Below are positions 33,316 to 61,380 of a stretch of 64,000 nucleotides of DNA, one piece after another. The notes beneath the pieces were generated by a model. That model ran no database searches. It was not told the origin of the DNA and saw nothing but the letters and a program-made list of their open reading frames with translations. Every line of letters begins with the position of its first letter. Within the stretch, counting starts at the first letter, position 1. The stretch covers positions 70,191,284-70,255,283 of the forward strand of contig NC_090698.1 in assembly GCF_040954835.1 (NCBI RefSeq), written 5' to 3'. Made by a program: the position numbers and the translations under genes. Source of the DNA: Lepisosteus oculatus. Its lineage: Eukaryota; Chordata; Actinopteri; Semionotiformes; Lepisosteidae.

Positions 33316-34130
33316 GTGTACAGTGCCTTCCAAAAATACTTAGAGCCTTGCACAGTTCTAACATTTTTATGCTTTAAAGTTTGTGATCATGACACTTTGA
33401 AGTACTGTAACAATGTTCGGTAGATACTTAGCCTCCTCTACGCAATCAAAGCAAAAAGTAAAATAAGTAAATAGTTATGTATTATTACAGAAGTATCCAA
33501 ACACTCACCTTAACAAGCCATACAATACGTTAAGGGGTCTCTGTCAGTGTGTTGTACAATAATACTGGTTCACATCTTTTCAGAATCATATCCAGGAGGT
33601 CCTGGTTATGTAGTGATCAAGCAAAGATTCAACCATGAAACCCAAAGAGCTTTCCAAATAACAACTCAGGAATACAGCTGCAACGTAGAAGTACAGATCT
33701 GGAGAAGGGTATAAAACCTCCCGTGTTCACTGAAAGGTTCAGTTCAGTGGCTGGCAGCTGGAGATGTTCTTGGGTCAATGATATCCTACTCACTGCACAA
33801 AGGGCGGCTTGCAGCTGAAAACATAAATCTGGTCCCACATGGGGTTTGTAACAAAGCACCTGACTGATACTGCAAACATGTGGCAAAAGACACAACACAA
33901 ATTTGGATCTTTTTGACTGAATGCAAAGTGCTACGTCTAATGCCATCTCAACATCGTGCATCATCAGTCAACAGCATCCCTGCTGTCAAGCATGGTGGTG
34001 ACAGCATAGTGATGTATTTCCACTTTATATCAGCAGGAACTGGGGAGTGTGTCAAAACCAATGGGATAATGGATGTAAAATCTTACCGGGGAAATTAATC
34101 TGCTTTTTTGGAAAATAAAAAAACAGTGTT
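33316..34130 (+). mobile_element. Degenerate Tc1-like transposon
   Basis: The left end has GTGCCTTCCAAAAATACTTAG, the kind of terminal sequence fish Tc1-like elements carry. In 33940-34060 a broken frame reads VNSIPAVKHGGDSIV and TGECVKTNGIMDVKSYRG, aligning to the middle of Tc1 transposases (family motif VKHGGGSIM). Stops and indels make it non-functional. Confidence 0.6.
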
Positions 34131-35689
34131 TCCAACTATTTGTCTCCCAGTTCATTTTAGAATTTACAGAAACTAATAATGTGTCGTTAAAGGGTGCAGA
34201 AAATACTTGTTAATACATTTACCCAAGTAAAATGTAATTCCTTTGTAATAATGTGCATACAGTTGAGGTAAAACATGAGTGACCTTCTGTATACAGCCGG
34301 AACGAGCATTACATTAGAGTCTCCATCTGTCCTCTAGTGGCAGAAATGTGAAAATATAAAATAATACTATAATAATAATACTATAAAATAATAATTTGTT
34401 AAAACTAGGCTCCTAATTTTTCTGTAAATGTGTTTTTTTATTGTTTCACTTCGGTCTGTTACCTTCAAAACACCATTATTAAAACAAAACCACATCGTTT
34501 CAAAACAAGTTTCGCTAATAACTTAATATCACTAGTTGTAATATTTAAGTACACGGCATTTAGCGTGAAGTTTCCAGGCCCAGTAATCAAAGTTATATAA
34601 TCTCTTCACCATCTGTGTGAATGGTGATATCATGTTCTTCAAGGCGAGACAACACCCCTGACAGGTCGCTGGTCTCCTCAGTAATGTACTGTAATTTTCA
34701 ATGTTTGTTCGTCAGTCTTCTAGGAACTAAAGTCTGGTTTCTGAGTTGCAGTCCGGATCTTACACGAACTGTACACAGGAAGAGGAAACAGGCGTGGGGG
34801 AACACGTGAATTAATTTTTCGTCTACTTTGAAAGTAAGTTTTAATTTGCTAAGTTTTTAGTTTCACAGATGTCGAATTATATTCCAGATGAATACACGAG
34901 AACACTTTGTCTTTAACAGTGAACGCCAGTTTATTTAAATTGCACCGTTAACATTTTAACACGTTTTCTTGAGTTACGTTGCTGCAGTATGCATCAGATT
35001 TAATTTACGTGCATTTGTTCGTCTTAGATTCGTTTTGAGTACTTACACCCAAGAGTAATAATATTGCTTTGATTTTATGTATATAGAATTGTGCTATATG
35101 TTTGGCTTTCTGTAAATTTATTTCATAGTACATTTTAAAGAATGTTGCGAGGTGGCGCCTGATGCGTGTCTAAATAATATAATTATGGTCTTATCATAAG
35201 CATAATGCTGTATTCTATATGCAGAACGTTGATACCGTGAGTGAGTATTTTATCCGAGATAGAAAAAAGTGAGTATTAATGGCAGGTATATATATTTTTT
35301 ATTTATTACAGAATCGTAATATTGTTATAATAAGTTGATTCTGCTGGCAATGTTTTAATAACCAGTTGCCATCAGTAACCATTATGAGTAAGGGCGGAAA
35401 TGGATCTATGTTTTCTTGCATTTTGGTAATAGACTTATTTTTATTACAGAAATGTTTGTTAAAGATGCTGGGAAAGATTTTAAAGCTAAGTGTCAGCAAT
35501 AAGTGCAGTAGAAGACAGGGGAGAGGTAAAATTAGGCAAACTATTAAACAATTACACTATCACCACCAAGCAGTATTAATTATAGATGAATACGCATTTA
35601 TCATTGGTCACTCTTACATTGCTGATCAACTGTCCTGCAGGTGAATAGAGATATTGTTTGTGAATGTATTTTTAAAACAGCTGAAGGGA
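34131..35689. other. Intergenic DNA upstream of ZCCHC9
   Basis: No coding exon recognised. 34600-34830 is less AT-rich than its surroundings and ends in a donor-like GTAAGT (34832). It could be an untranslated ZCCHC9 exon, but nothing in the sequence proves it. Confidence 0.35.
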
Positions 35690-36002
35690 TTAAACATTTT
35701 AGTCTTGAATAGAGGAGGTTACAAAGGGACCTGAATATTCAAAATCCTCAAAGGCACCACAGTGGATTTCTTCTGAATGAAAAGTGAAACATGAACCAGA
35801 GGGCATAAGTGGAAACTTGCATGGGTGTGCAAGAGGCACTTCTTTACCCAAAGAGTTGTGGGAGCCTGGAACAAGCTACCCAGCCCAATGATACATTGCT
35901 TTCCTTCAAGAAACCTTCAAGAGTTCCTCGCATCAATTAACTACTAGCTACCAAACAACCTAATGGGCCAGATGACCTCCTCTCGTTTGTAACCTTTCTT
36001 AT
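35690..36002 (+). repeat. LINE-like 3' end, sense
   Basis: Best copy of this family. A degenerate C-terminal frame (GAGCCTGGAACAAGCTACCC, CTTCAAGAAACC), then the tail TTAACTACTAGCTACCAAAC, GGGCCAGATGACCTCC, TCTCGTTTGTAACC, TTTCTTATGTT. It abuts the SINE that follows. Confidence 0.7.
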
Positions 36003-36560
36003 GTTAATAATAATTCCTCACTCTTAAATAGCGCTTTTCTGGACACTCCACTCAAATCACTTTACAGGTAATGGGGATCCCCTCCACCACAACTGGTGTG
36101 CAGCCCCACTTAGATTATGTGACAGCAGCCATAGTGTGCCAGTATGCACGCCACACACCAGCTCTCAGTGGGGAGGAGAACACAACGATTAAGCCAGTTC
36201 GGAGATGGGGATTATTAGGAGGCCATAACTGGTAAAGGCCAGGGGGAAATTTGGCAAGGTTACACCCCTACTCTTTTCGAGAAACACCCTGGGATTTTTA
36301 ATGACCACAGAGAGTCAGGACCTCGGTTTTACATCTCATCTGAAGGACGGCGCCTTTTTTACAGTATACTGTCCCCGTCACTATACTGGGGCATTAGGTC
36401 TCACACAGGCTACAGGGTGAGCGCCCCCTGCTGGCCCCACTAACACCTCTTCCAGCAGCAACCTTAGTTTTTCCCGGGAGGTCTCCCATGCAGGTCCTGG
36501 CAGCCTCTGAGCAGGGACCTGCTGAGCTGCGGGGTGAGGTAACTGCTGGCTGCAGCCATG
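36003..36560 (-). repeat. 5S-SINE family copy 2 (with degraded 5S head)
   Basis: On plus it begins with the ATT-rich tail and AGCGCTTTTCTGGACACTCC, runs through the shared body and CTCF-like core (36421-36434), and ends in a degraded antisense 5S-like head (36465-36560; GGAGGTCTCCCATGCAGG, CTGCTGAGCTG). It lies immediately upstream of the ZCCHC9 start exon. Confidence 0.75.
36421..36434 (-). promoter_or_regulatory. CTCF-like core motif inside SINE, 240 bp from ZCCHC9 ATG
   Basis: Minus strand CCAGCAGGGGGCGC, identical to the motif at 686-699 and 57379-57392. Confidence 0.45.
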
Positions 36561-36661
36561 TTCTTTAAAGCCTCTCTCCCACTCTGGTGCGCTCCGTGCT
36601 GGTAGGAGAGGGGAAGCTGATGGCCCTGTGCTCTCATGTACAGGTTTCCCTTTGGGCTGCC

Positions 36662-36997
36662 ATGACCCGCTGGGCCCGAGCCAACAACGTCCACAGGCGC
36701 AAGCCCGCCGAGGCGACGCCCTGGGGCGACCTGAAGGAGGGGCGTGGCCGCGGGGCGCAGGGGCCGGGGCCGTCCCCTCGCCGCGGACGGGATCCCTCCC
36801 GGGGGGGCCCGCTCGGCCGGAAGCCCGGCAGGAAGAAGAAGGAGGAGTACGACGGCGAGGACGTCAACGGGTTCCTGGCGCACCTCCGGCAGGCGGGCGT
36901 CTCCGGGGCGCGGGAGGACGTGGCGCTGGCGCTCAAGAAGGACCAGAGGCGCGAGGAGAGGAGGCTGAAGAGGCAGGAGCTGAAGAAAACCCACATG
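36662..36997 (+). CDS. ZCCHC9: ZCCHC9 first coding exon (basic N-terminus)
   Basis: 336 bp, 112 codons. An acceptor CATGTACAG ends at 36643, leaving 18 bases of 5' UTR. Residues 20-70 are rich in Gly, Pro and Arg. Residues 90-112 (VALALKKDQRREERRLKRQE) form a charged helix. High GC makes false open frames on both strands here. Confidence 0.92.
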
Positions 36998-39900
36998 GTG
37001 AGAGAGCCCTCGCCCTCCTGTCACACCCTGCAAAAACATCGTTTTCATCTCGAAAAGGCGTGGTGGCAGGTGATCGATTTCGAGGACGTAGGAAAAGATT
37101 GGCCCCGTGGTGCGCTTGAATTTAGCGCCCTGAGCTCAGGAAAGCACCAGTAGAGTGGCTTGCACATGTAAGGTCTTGCTGCATCAGCGTTGTCCTGTTG
37201 ATTTATTTACAGTCCGGTGGGACATCCTTCTCGAGCTCCCGATCACAGTAATGCTGCTGCACATGACAGGAAGATGAGGTGTGAAATGGTATTGCACTGG
37301 GACACAAGTCATTGGCAGCTTTGGCCTTTGTGTACTCACGCTGGCAGATAGAAACCTGTCTACTATCCACACGTCCCTGGATGGCTGAAAACGAACAGAT
37401 TACCTGCTGTTCCAGCCACGAGACCGGGCGGTGTGTGGTCGCGTGTTTGCTGACCGACTGCTGTTTCGCAGGTGTGCTTCAACTGCAGGAAGCCTGGGCA
37501 CAGGCTGGCTGACTGCCCAGAGGCCGACGAAGACGAGGAGATGGGCAGGGGGATCTGTTACCGCTGTGGTTCCACAGAGCACGAGCTGCAGAGGTGCAGA
37601 GCTAAAGTGGACCCTGCGCTTGGTAAGAAAATAGAGGTTCGGGACAGAACGGCAGTGGTCTAGGTGTGTTTTTTGTGGATTGCTACAACTTTTTTTTTGC
37701 AGCAGCTCGTCACTGAATTAGGTAATGTTGCCCGGGGGTGCCCTGAGATAGTGGGGCACCTCTGCTGTGAGCAAGAGAGTGGAATGGATCCAGCTGAGTG
37801 CCTGGGAACATGGATATTGACTTAATTGTAGTCAGTAGTGTCATGAATTCAGCATTACAGATGAGAATACTTTTGTCTGTGTTGGCTTTGTCGCATACTT
37901 TCTTTTAATTGACAAATCTAAGATGAGCTGTATCCCATACTATGCAGCGGTTGTTTGAATTCTCCCTTCTTGATACTGTTTTCAGACGTAAACGTGTAGG
38001 TATTCATTTAGCAGGTTTGATGAATAAGCTTGTTTTGTTCACTTTCTTTTTGTCGCTGGTGATTTAATTTCTTGTCTTAATGCCCTTACAGGTGACTTTC
38101 CCTTTGCTAAGTGTTTCATCTGTGGGCAGACTGGCCACCTGTCGAAATCGTGTCCTGATAACCCCAAAGGGATGTACGCAGCAGGTATGACATCACTGAG
38201 CTTGACTTTAACATCGCTTGATCCATCCCCAGCTGCCTTGAGCTGCAGTTTAGTGTGTTTTCTAGGAAAAGTAAAAACACGTCGTCAGATGGTTCTGAAA
38301 TTTGTTTTAAAAAAGTGCTGGTGACCTGAGTGAAGCCATATGTTGACATACTAAGGGAATAAAAATCCCTTGAGCCTGAAATGGAGACGATTGTGGGGGA
38401 GACGTGATTGAAATATTCCAAATCCTGAAAGGTGTTGACCTAATGATCTCGGTGAAGATTGAAGAGCAACGCAAGGAGCTGGGGACCCAAGCTGAAATTA
38501 AATTTAGGACATGAAAGACTGGAGACGCTCCATTCCACAGAGGATTGTGGGACTCTTGTCAATCTGTGAGCTGTAGAAGGCAAACCTCTGCTGCACAACA
38601 TGGAGGGAGCCCTGGCTGTCAGGAGCCTAGTGAGCCGAGTACTGTTGAGATCCAAGGTTCAGGCTGGTGTCAATAACCTGTAGACGTTTTAACCGAACGG
38701 TTGAAAACGAGTGTTAGGAAGAATGTAGGAAAATCAAGATTGTTGAAATATTTTCAAATAATAAAGCTTTCTCTAGACATATATAGTGTGAAAGAGCTGT
38801 TCCTTCCTATTTGAGGTACCTTGCACTGGTATCCTTGTGGATTTCAGAATAAAGATTCAGAAAGCTGCTCCTCAGCTTTAAGGGCTTGATGGCAGTGAAT
38901 TCTTCTCTCTCCACACACCTACAAGTCATTTGCTCTCACTGGACTCAGGCCTTCTTCCAGTTCCCAGTTCCCGGCTCCGAACACTTGGAAACTGTTCTAT
39001 CAGCTCTGATACTCCAGGACTGTGGAATGATCTCCGAGCCCATTATGAGATCTTACACGTCAGCCAGCTGTCATAAAACTCACATCTATGCTCTGCATGG
39101 TAATTCAGAGTACAGTTTGCAGTTCTAATAAGAATGAGTAAGAATAGAATAAGATCACTTTATTGGCCGTATACAGTTTCTTGTACTAGGAATTTATCTT
39201 TTCACATACCCCAACTGGCTCTCCATGAGACACACAGACAGGGAGAGAAGCTTGGGGTCAGAGCACAGGGTCAGCCATTTATACAGCGCCCCTGGAGCAG
39301 TTGGGGTGAAGGGCCTTGCTCAGGGGCCCAATGGAGTAGGATTTCTCTGTCGGCTGCAGGATACCAACCAGCAAACCTTCCAGCCACAGGCGCAGATCCT
39401 TAGGCACCGCACTGCCCCCTAGTGACCTGTCTTTGTTTTTTTTTAATTTTACACTGCCTTGGAATTATGAATTATAAAAAGCACTGTATAAGATATATAT
39501 TATGTGATTGCTTAAGATATATTTTGTGAGCAATATACATTGCTCAAGTGAAGTGCTGTTCTCTTGCCTTCTGAAAAAGAGGCCTAATTTCAAACGTTTT
39601 AGTTTATCATGCCTTTAATAAGTAGATGGAAAGGTGTTGCTTTGCAAAGGGTTTAAGATGAGGATTTGGAAAATGGGCTGTATGAACTCTTCCGCGTGTT
39701 TTTTTGCTGGGTTTGCTAGGTGGCTGCTGCAGGGTGTGTGGATCAGTGGAGCACTTTCAGAAAGACTGTCCAGAGCACCAGGGTTCAGGTAAGATACTTG
39801 TATATAACTACTTATATCATTAATCAATTATCATTCGCTGAAAGTGAGAGAATCAGGACTGGGTTTATTGTAATACAGTGACTTTTTCCTGTTTTGCACT

Positions 39901-42130
39901 AGAAAAGAATCATTTTGAGTTACACACTAACATCATGCATCTTTGTACGAGCACAAGCAGGCTGAATATTATTTTACTATTACTTGGAGTCAGTCTTGTA
40001 TATTTCTGCAATAAAATTCTCTTCTGATAGAAAGAATTTTGACCTCAGCCTCTTTCTGTAAAGCTCTTAATCTTTCTTATCTAATAGCACAGTCTTTGAG
40101 AAATTGTATTCCTGTTCAAATAATACTAAAATGATTAGTGTAACCGAAAATGTAAGGTGCATGAATGATTCAGTAGGTTTTATGTGTCAGGATACAGACG
40201 TTTATTTTTAAGGCCAGGCCCTTGGATAAACTATTGTAATTCTGTCTTTTAAGAGCATTTTAACCTGTTAAAGCACAGTTCTCGCTGGACATGGGTGGCA
40301 AGGTTGAGACAGACACGACTGTTAGTAATGGCAGACGAGGGGTTTTTATTTCACTCTTGAGAGAACTGCTCACTATTGGGCAGGTCAGTTATTGGCAGCC
40401 TGTCCATAAAACATGGATAAACCGAGCATGCCTCTTTAAATCATCATGGTATAAATTTGCCTTTGGCAAAGTAGTTTCATACAGGGTATCTGATGTTTTC
40501 TTGATCAACCCATTAATTTAAATCAAGAGTTAGTGTTGTCACTATATGTTTCATTAAACAACCAACAAAAAGAAAGAGTAAAAATGAACTGAATGGTGAT
40601 TGTAACCTGATTTTTGTCCACCATCAGCCCTTACAGTAGCTGCCTGGTTTTCCTTGGTGGTCACGTTCAAGCTACAAGGTGATAGTCCTGCTGCCACAAA
40701 ACAGTTCACCCGGTACTCAGCAGGTTTCGTCCCCAAACAGCACAAAGAGCCTTATGATGATACATCATCTGGTGTTACCATGTTTTTCATAGATATAGTG
40801 AAAGTAAAAAAAATAATTTAAATGGAAAAGTTAAAGAATTTTGTGTTTTTCACTTTTCAGTTTGTGAAATAGATGTCAAGGTGCAGATTTTCTCACAGCT
40901 TGTTTGGCACTTTTGAAATAGTGCCAGAATTTCCATTCTTTTGCTCTGTTAGTTGCTGCCAGGAGCACTGTAGAAGACTAGGGGCGGGGGTATGATGCCA
41001 TTGGTGATTTCTTTGATCCTGTTGGCTGGTAATGATTCACTAGAGAGTACGGGAAACATGCGTGCACAGCAGGGATCAAAGGGAAAAACCCTCACTGCCA
41101 GCAACGGCCCTGTGTCCAGTGTAAAATATCTCTGTAATGGGGAAGGAATGAAATGTAAAATTTTTCCACTTGCCTTTCACCCCATTGCACTGTGTCCATT
41201 GTACATTGGTCTTCATTTTTATTACTTTCAGTTAACAGTTTCATTATGGGGTTTCTATATTCCAATCCTGTTTTGGTTTGTGAAGCACTTTGAGATGGCT
41301 TGACAAGCACTTTTAAGATTCTTGTGACTGGAAGTAACCAGCTGTAGATAATCTGAGCCTTTTAAATTGTGGGTTTCTACGATCGTCCTTGATTCAAATT
41401 CGCTTGTAACCCAAAAAAACGTTTCACGTTTTAGAGCATTTTTTACAGCAGGTGAGCCTCAGGTCTCGCCAGCTGGGACTGCTGTGCTGTGGAAGCCTTT
41501 TGACATGATTTGAGGATGTGCACTCGATGTCAAATGCTTCTATCCGTCCTTCGGATGACTCTCTGTGGTCATTAAAAATCCTAGTTTGTTTCTCGAAAAA
41601 GTTAGGAGTGTAAACCTGTCGTCCTGGCCAAATTTCCCATTGGCACTTACTAATCATGGCCTCCTAATAATCCCCATCTCTGAACTGGCTTCATCACTCT
41701 GCTCTCCTCCCCACTGAGAGCCGGTGTGTGGGGAGAATATATATATTCTCTATAGCTATATACTATAGCTGCTGTCACATCATCCAGGTGGGGCTGCACA
41801 TTGGTGGTGGTGGAGGAGATCCCCATTACCTGTAAAGCGCTTTGAGTGGAGTGTCCAGAAAAGCGCTATATAAGTGTGAGGAATTATTATTGTTGTTGTT
41901 ATTATTATTCTACAAGGCGAAGCATTGGGTCGTTATGCCTGGGCAGACCCTCAGGGCACATGTCCTCCTGTGTTTTGGGAGAAATCTAATTCAGTTGTCC
42001 TCTCTGTGCTCCCTCAGGGAAAGCTGTGACTGTGGGCCGACTGTCCAACAATATGAGTGCGGACCACGAGGACGTTGCTGGGCCTGTCAAAAAAGCTAAA
42101 CCGAAGCAGCCGAAGGTGGTTACTTTCTGA
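36662..42130 (+). CDS. ZCCHC9: ZCCHC9, zinc-knuckle protein
   Basis: Nuclear/nucleolar CCHC protein thought to bind RNA and to dampen MAPK signalling; its molecular role is poorly known. Five coding exons (36662-36997, 37472-37622, 38092-38184, 39720-39788, 42018-42130) give 253 residues (human 271). Residues 1-112 are basic and low in complexity, with MTRWAR at the start and EDVNGFLAHLRQ near 75-90. Four CX2CX4HX4C knuckles follow: C114-C127, C141-C154, C170-C183 and C197-C210. The C-terminus is lysine-rich and ends KVVTF. The start ATG gives the family's MTRWAR beginning. Exon 1 is unusually GC-rich. Confidence 0.95.
37472..37622 (+). CDS. ZCCHC9: ZCCHC9 exon 2, zinc knuckles 1 and 2
   Basis: 151 bp. 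VCFNCRKPGHRLADC and ICYRCGSTEHELQRC each fit CX2CX4HX4C. The exon ends one base into the codon for Gly163. Donor GTAAGA. Confidence 0.95.
38092..38184 (+). CDS. ZCCHC9: ZCCHC9 exon 3, zinc knuckle 3
   Basis: 93 bp: DFPFAKCFICGQTGHLSKSC, PDNPKGMYAA. Acceptor CCTTACAG, donor GTATGA. Confidence 0.95.
38886..39121 (+). repeat. Degraded LINE reading frame
   Basis: A broken frame over about 38930-39050 (around CTGGACTCAGGCCTTCTTCC and GGACTGTGGAATGATCTCCG) reads as the end of a reverse-transcriptase ORF. In the ZCCHC9 intron. Confidence 0.4.
39140..39421 (+). repeat. Dispersed repeat (SINE-like) in ZCCHC9 intron
   Basis: Contains GATCACTTTATTGGCCGTAT, GGGTCAGCCATTTATACAGC, GAAGGGCCTTGCTCAGGGGC and ends CACCGCACTGCCCCCTAGTG. 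I recognise this text as a common interspersed fish repeat; class not assigned. Confidence 0.55.
39720..39788 (+). CDS. ZCCHC9: ZCCHC9 exon 4, zinc knuckle 4
   Basis: 69 bp: GCCRVCGSVEHFQKDCPEHQ, GS. Acceptor TTTGCTAG, donor GTAAGA. Confidence 0.95.
41420..41910 (+). repeat. 5S-SINE family copy 3, sense, 5'-truncated
   Basis: Runs in the element's own orientation. The body (CATTAAAAATCC, CCTGGCCAAATTTCCCATTG, CTCCTAATAATCCCCATC) leads to the 3' tail GTAAAGCGCTTTGAGTGGAG, AAGCGCTATATAAGTG and a TTATTG/TTATTA run. The 5S head and CTCF-like core are missing. It ends about 100 bp before ZCCHC9's last exon. Confidence 0.8.
42018..42130 (+). CDS. ZCCHC9: ZCCHC9 last exon
   Basis: 113 bp including TGA at 42128-42130: KAVTVGRLSNNMSADHEDVA, GPVKKAKPKQPKVVTF. 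Acceptor CCCTCAG. Confidence 0.93.
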
Positions 42131-42627
42131 GGGGGTGCATCTTCCCCGAGGCATCAAAAGGGATCTTTCTAGAAAGATGTGAACTCTTGGTGGGGGACCA
42201 CAGGGAATGACTACTGCCTGAGCTCTGGAGTCTGTGACGTCCCGCCGGACTGTGCAGCGAACTGGGCCTTGGTTTGAGGGGGGGAGCCTCGTGCCTCTCA
42301 GTCCACCCCCGACCCGACGCTCCAGCCTGGTCCTGACGTCTGACTGCCTGGCGCCACAGAAAGCCTCTCCGTTCGCTGCAGGCCTTGATTCTGACAGCTC
42401 GCTCGCCAGGGCGCGTGCCCGCCTTCGGCCTTCACCACGCGAGACCTCAGTGGAAGAGGGGCTCCACTCTCGCCAAGCAGTTAGAGACGGTGCAGGCCAG
42501 TGCCGAAGAAGACCCTGTCAGAAATCCCCCAGGCATTTGTGTTGTATGAGTCCCCTGTGATGGGCTGTTCCTGTGCACTGTGTCAAAACTGTTTTCATGT
42601 AATGTGACTTTAATCACATGGGACTTC

Positions 42628-42633
42628 AATAAA
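42628..42633 (+). terminator. ZCCHC9: ZCCHC9 poly(A) signal
   Basis: AATAAA about 500 bases after the stop, in CTTCAATAAATATC, with a TTGAGCTC stretch downstream. Confidence 0.75.
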
Positions 42634-44235
42634 TATCTCAGGTTGAGCTCAGGGGTTGGAGGCAGCCTGAGAAGTGTGCAATACGTCCATGAAACCAGGA
42701 AAAGGTGAATGATTGTATATTTAATTTTTTATCATTCTGATCAATCGATGGAGGAACATTACAATTTTGTATTCTAAACAAATATTAACATATAAGACAT
42801 TTATATAAGGAAAAAAATAATCGGAATTAGTAATAACGTTTTTAAAGGTATGGCTGAAATCCAATGTCATGTAGGCAAAATGTGTATCTGAGGGCTTTTA
42901 TACACTGCCAGGGAACATGTCGTTAGTAAAAGCCAGAAGCTCATGGGTTTTGGTCTGTACACATTTCCATATTTCCAACTTCCTTCCAGTGGGGAAATAG
43001 TCTTATACCCATATATTGTATCTGTATTTGAACAGTCTTCATTTTGTTTTGCATTTTGGCGTTATCCTGTATGGTACAAGTGACGTTATCAAGACGTAAT
43101 TCAGTAAGGCTCGCATTTGAGCAGCGCTGAAAACTGCACATATTAGACACAGCTTAATGTTGGTTGTGGCCTTAAATGACCAATACCTTAAACTACATCC
43201 CCACACAATGCGTTTCACAAATACATATCGCATCATCAGCAGTAGGGATTCTTTAAAGCGTATTCAGATTCAGCTTGATGTGTCTGCGGACCTGAAGCCG
43301 AGGTGCCTCTCCGATGGAATTGGAGTAGCACCTTAAATTCCAACTTATGTGTAAAGCTGTTCCTGGGGCTTTGCAAAAGTAAGCCTGAAACAACAGAGCA
43401 TCTCTTAAACAGATGACTACAGTAAAGTATATCTGCCAGTGCCATCCAAAGTATTATTGCAAGTATATAAATAGCTTCCTATAAGGCTACCCCCGCTTGT
43501 CTATTGACCCAAAACAAAAGAGACCAAAACAGAGCTAATCTTATCTGTGTGTCATGGTAGTAAGCCTGTGCTAGGGTAGTTGCCTGATGGTTATACACTA
43601 GTATTCAAAAATACACATGCTTTAAGAGAGGGACAGACTGAGTCATTGTTGCATTGCTGGGATTCTTACGTAGTCAAATGTTTTGTGCTTTTCCAAAAGC
43701 TGCATGTTTTTAGTGTCCTAATGTTCCAGAAAAGCAGTTCCATTTGCTACAAGTGCAGCTTACCCTGGTAGCTACCAAAGGACCCAGCTGCTCCTCTCCT
43801 ACAGAAAGCAAACTATTCCATTTACTGCATGTTGAAATCACATATTTTTTTTTTTTTAAGAAGATGTGTGGTTCTAACAGAGAAGTAGTCATAGAGCACT
43901 TGGGTAATGGACCACAGTGTGCCCATGAAATGTTTTGACAAGAAAAGAGCTCTCGCAGTCCGACGAAGTGGAGAACACACCCGCCGCGCACATTTAAAGC
44001 TTTGTGTGGTTTTCTGCTGCAGGGACTATACAAACAGGATGGCCATCGATACTTTTCCATTACAGCGCTGTCTTTCCACATGTTTCAATCCCTGATACAC
44101 AGAGGCGTGACTTTTGGACACAGTGATGTACTGTAGCTGTTGATGCCACACCACAAGCACTGAGAGGGAGCCAGAGGAGCAGTGTGGGCTTTGAAAGCCA
44201 CAGACCAAAAGCATGAAAAGGAATTAAAGCCTGCC
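42634..44235. other. Gap between convergent ZCCHC9 and ACOT12
   Basis: The two genes end tail to tail, so this holds the end of ZCCHC9 and the ACOT12 3' UTR (minus). I found no clear AATAAA on the minus strand close to the ACOT12 stop. No coding exon or transposon recognised. Confidence 0.5.
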
Positions 44236-60498
<16,263 letters not shown>

Positions 60499-60824
60499 CT
60501 GGAATAAAACCAGGAAAAGATCCAGATTACCCGGGCACAGTACACGAGATTTATTAATACGGCCTCATTACCACAGCCTGAAGCTCGTCACCATCTGTCT
60601 GTGAAACGGAATGAAATAATTGAGTTTCAGGTTTGCCACACTTGCGCTTAATCCATTGTGCCAATTAGGTGAGCCTTGTTCATGCACTGTCAAATACAGG
60701 ACAGGAGACCAGGAGGTGGATTTCTTTGAACTGAAGAACACAGTACAGTGCTGTATTTGTAGCAGATGTGTAGAGTGAGAAAAACTGCTTATGCCCGCTC
60801 CCACATACAGTACTATATAATCTT

Positions 60825-61375
60825 TGTCACGATCGTCATCCCTCCTCTAGAGGGCACTATTTTAGTTTTGTTATGATGTGCACCTGCCCCCTGTCTGCTG
60901 TTTACTATGTAAGTGTGGTGTTTCGGTAGCTCTCGGCTCAGCTATGGAAGACGGACGCCCGGAAGCCAGCCCACCAGCGGGGCCAGGATGACCTGATGGC
61001 ATAGGCCTCACCCCAGCGTCCTGACCGTCTGGGTCCGGGGCTCGGAGCGCCTGGCCTCGTTATCCTTTTAACCTCTGTGTTCCTGATCGTCTTCTACCTT
61101 CCCGGTGATTTTAATCGTCCTTGTCTTGGATGGACCTCCTGGTTTCGGATTATGGACTGCGCCCCGGTTTCCCTTTCTGGACGGTGTTGGACTTGTTCGC
61201 CCGCGCCACGCCCCCCAGAGCCCCGGATCACAGCCGTCACGCCCCCCTGTCTGTCATCCTGTCCTGTTCCTGCTGTGTCTCCCCTGATGTCCTACTCCAG
61301 TCACTTCCGGAATATACCGTGTGCACAGGGTCCGAAATACGCACTACACGGGAGTCTGAAGCGGCTCCTGTTACA
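60825..61375 (+). mobile_element. Solo-LTR-like element (551 bp)
   Basis: Starts TGTCACGATCG and ends CTCCTGTTACA, bracketed by an exact 5-bp duplication ATCTT (60820-60824 and 61376-61380). Inside, GGCATAGGCC, GCGTCCTGACCGTCTGGGTC and GAGCGCCTGGCC match the 14689-15211 copy read on minus. No internal retroviral-type gene. Confidence 0.8.
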
Positions 61376-61380
61376 ATCTT

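Noticed and set aside
36464-37048. 194-codon open frame on the minus strand
   Set aside because: Shadow of the GC-rich ZCCHC9 exon 1 plus the adjacent SINE; no family resemblance.
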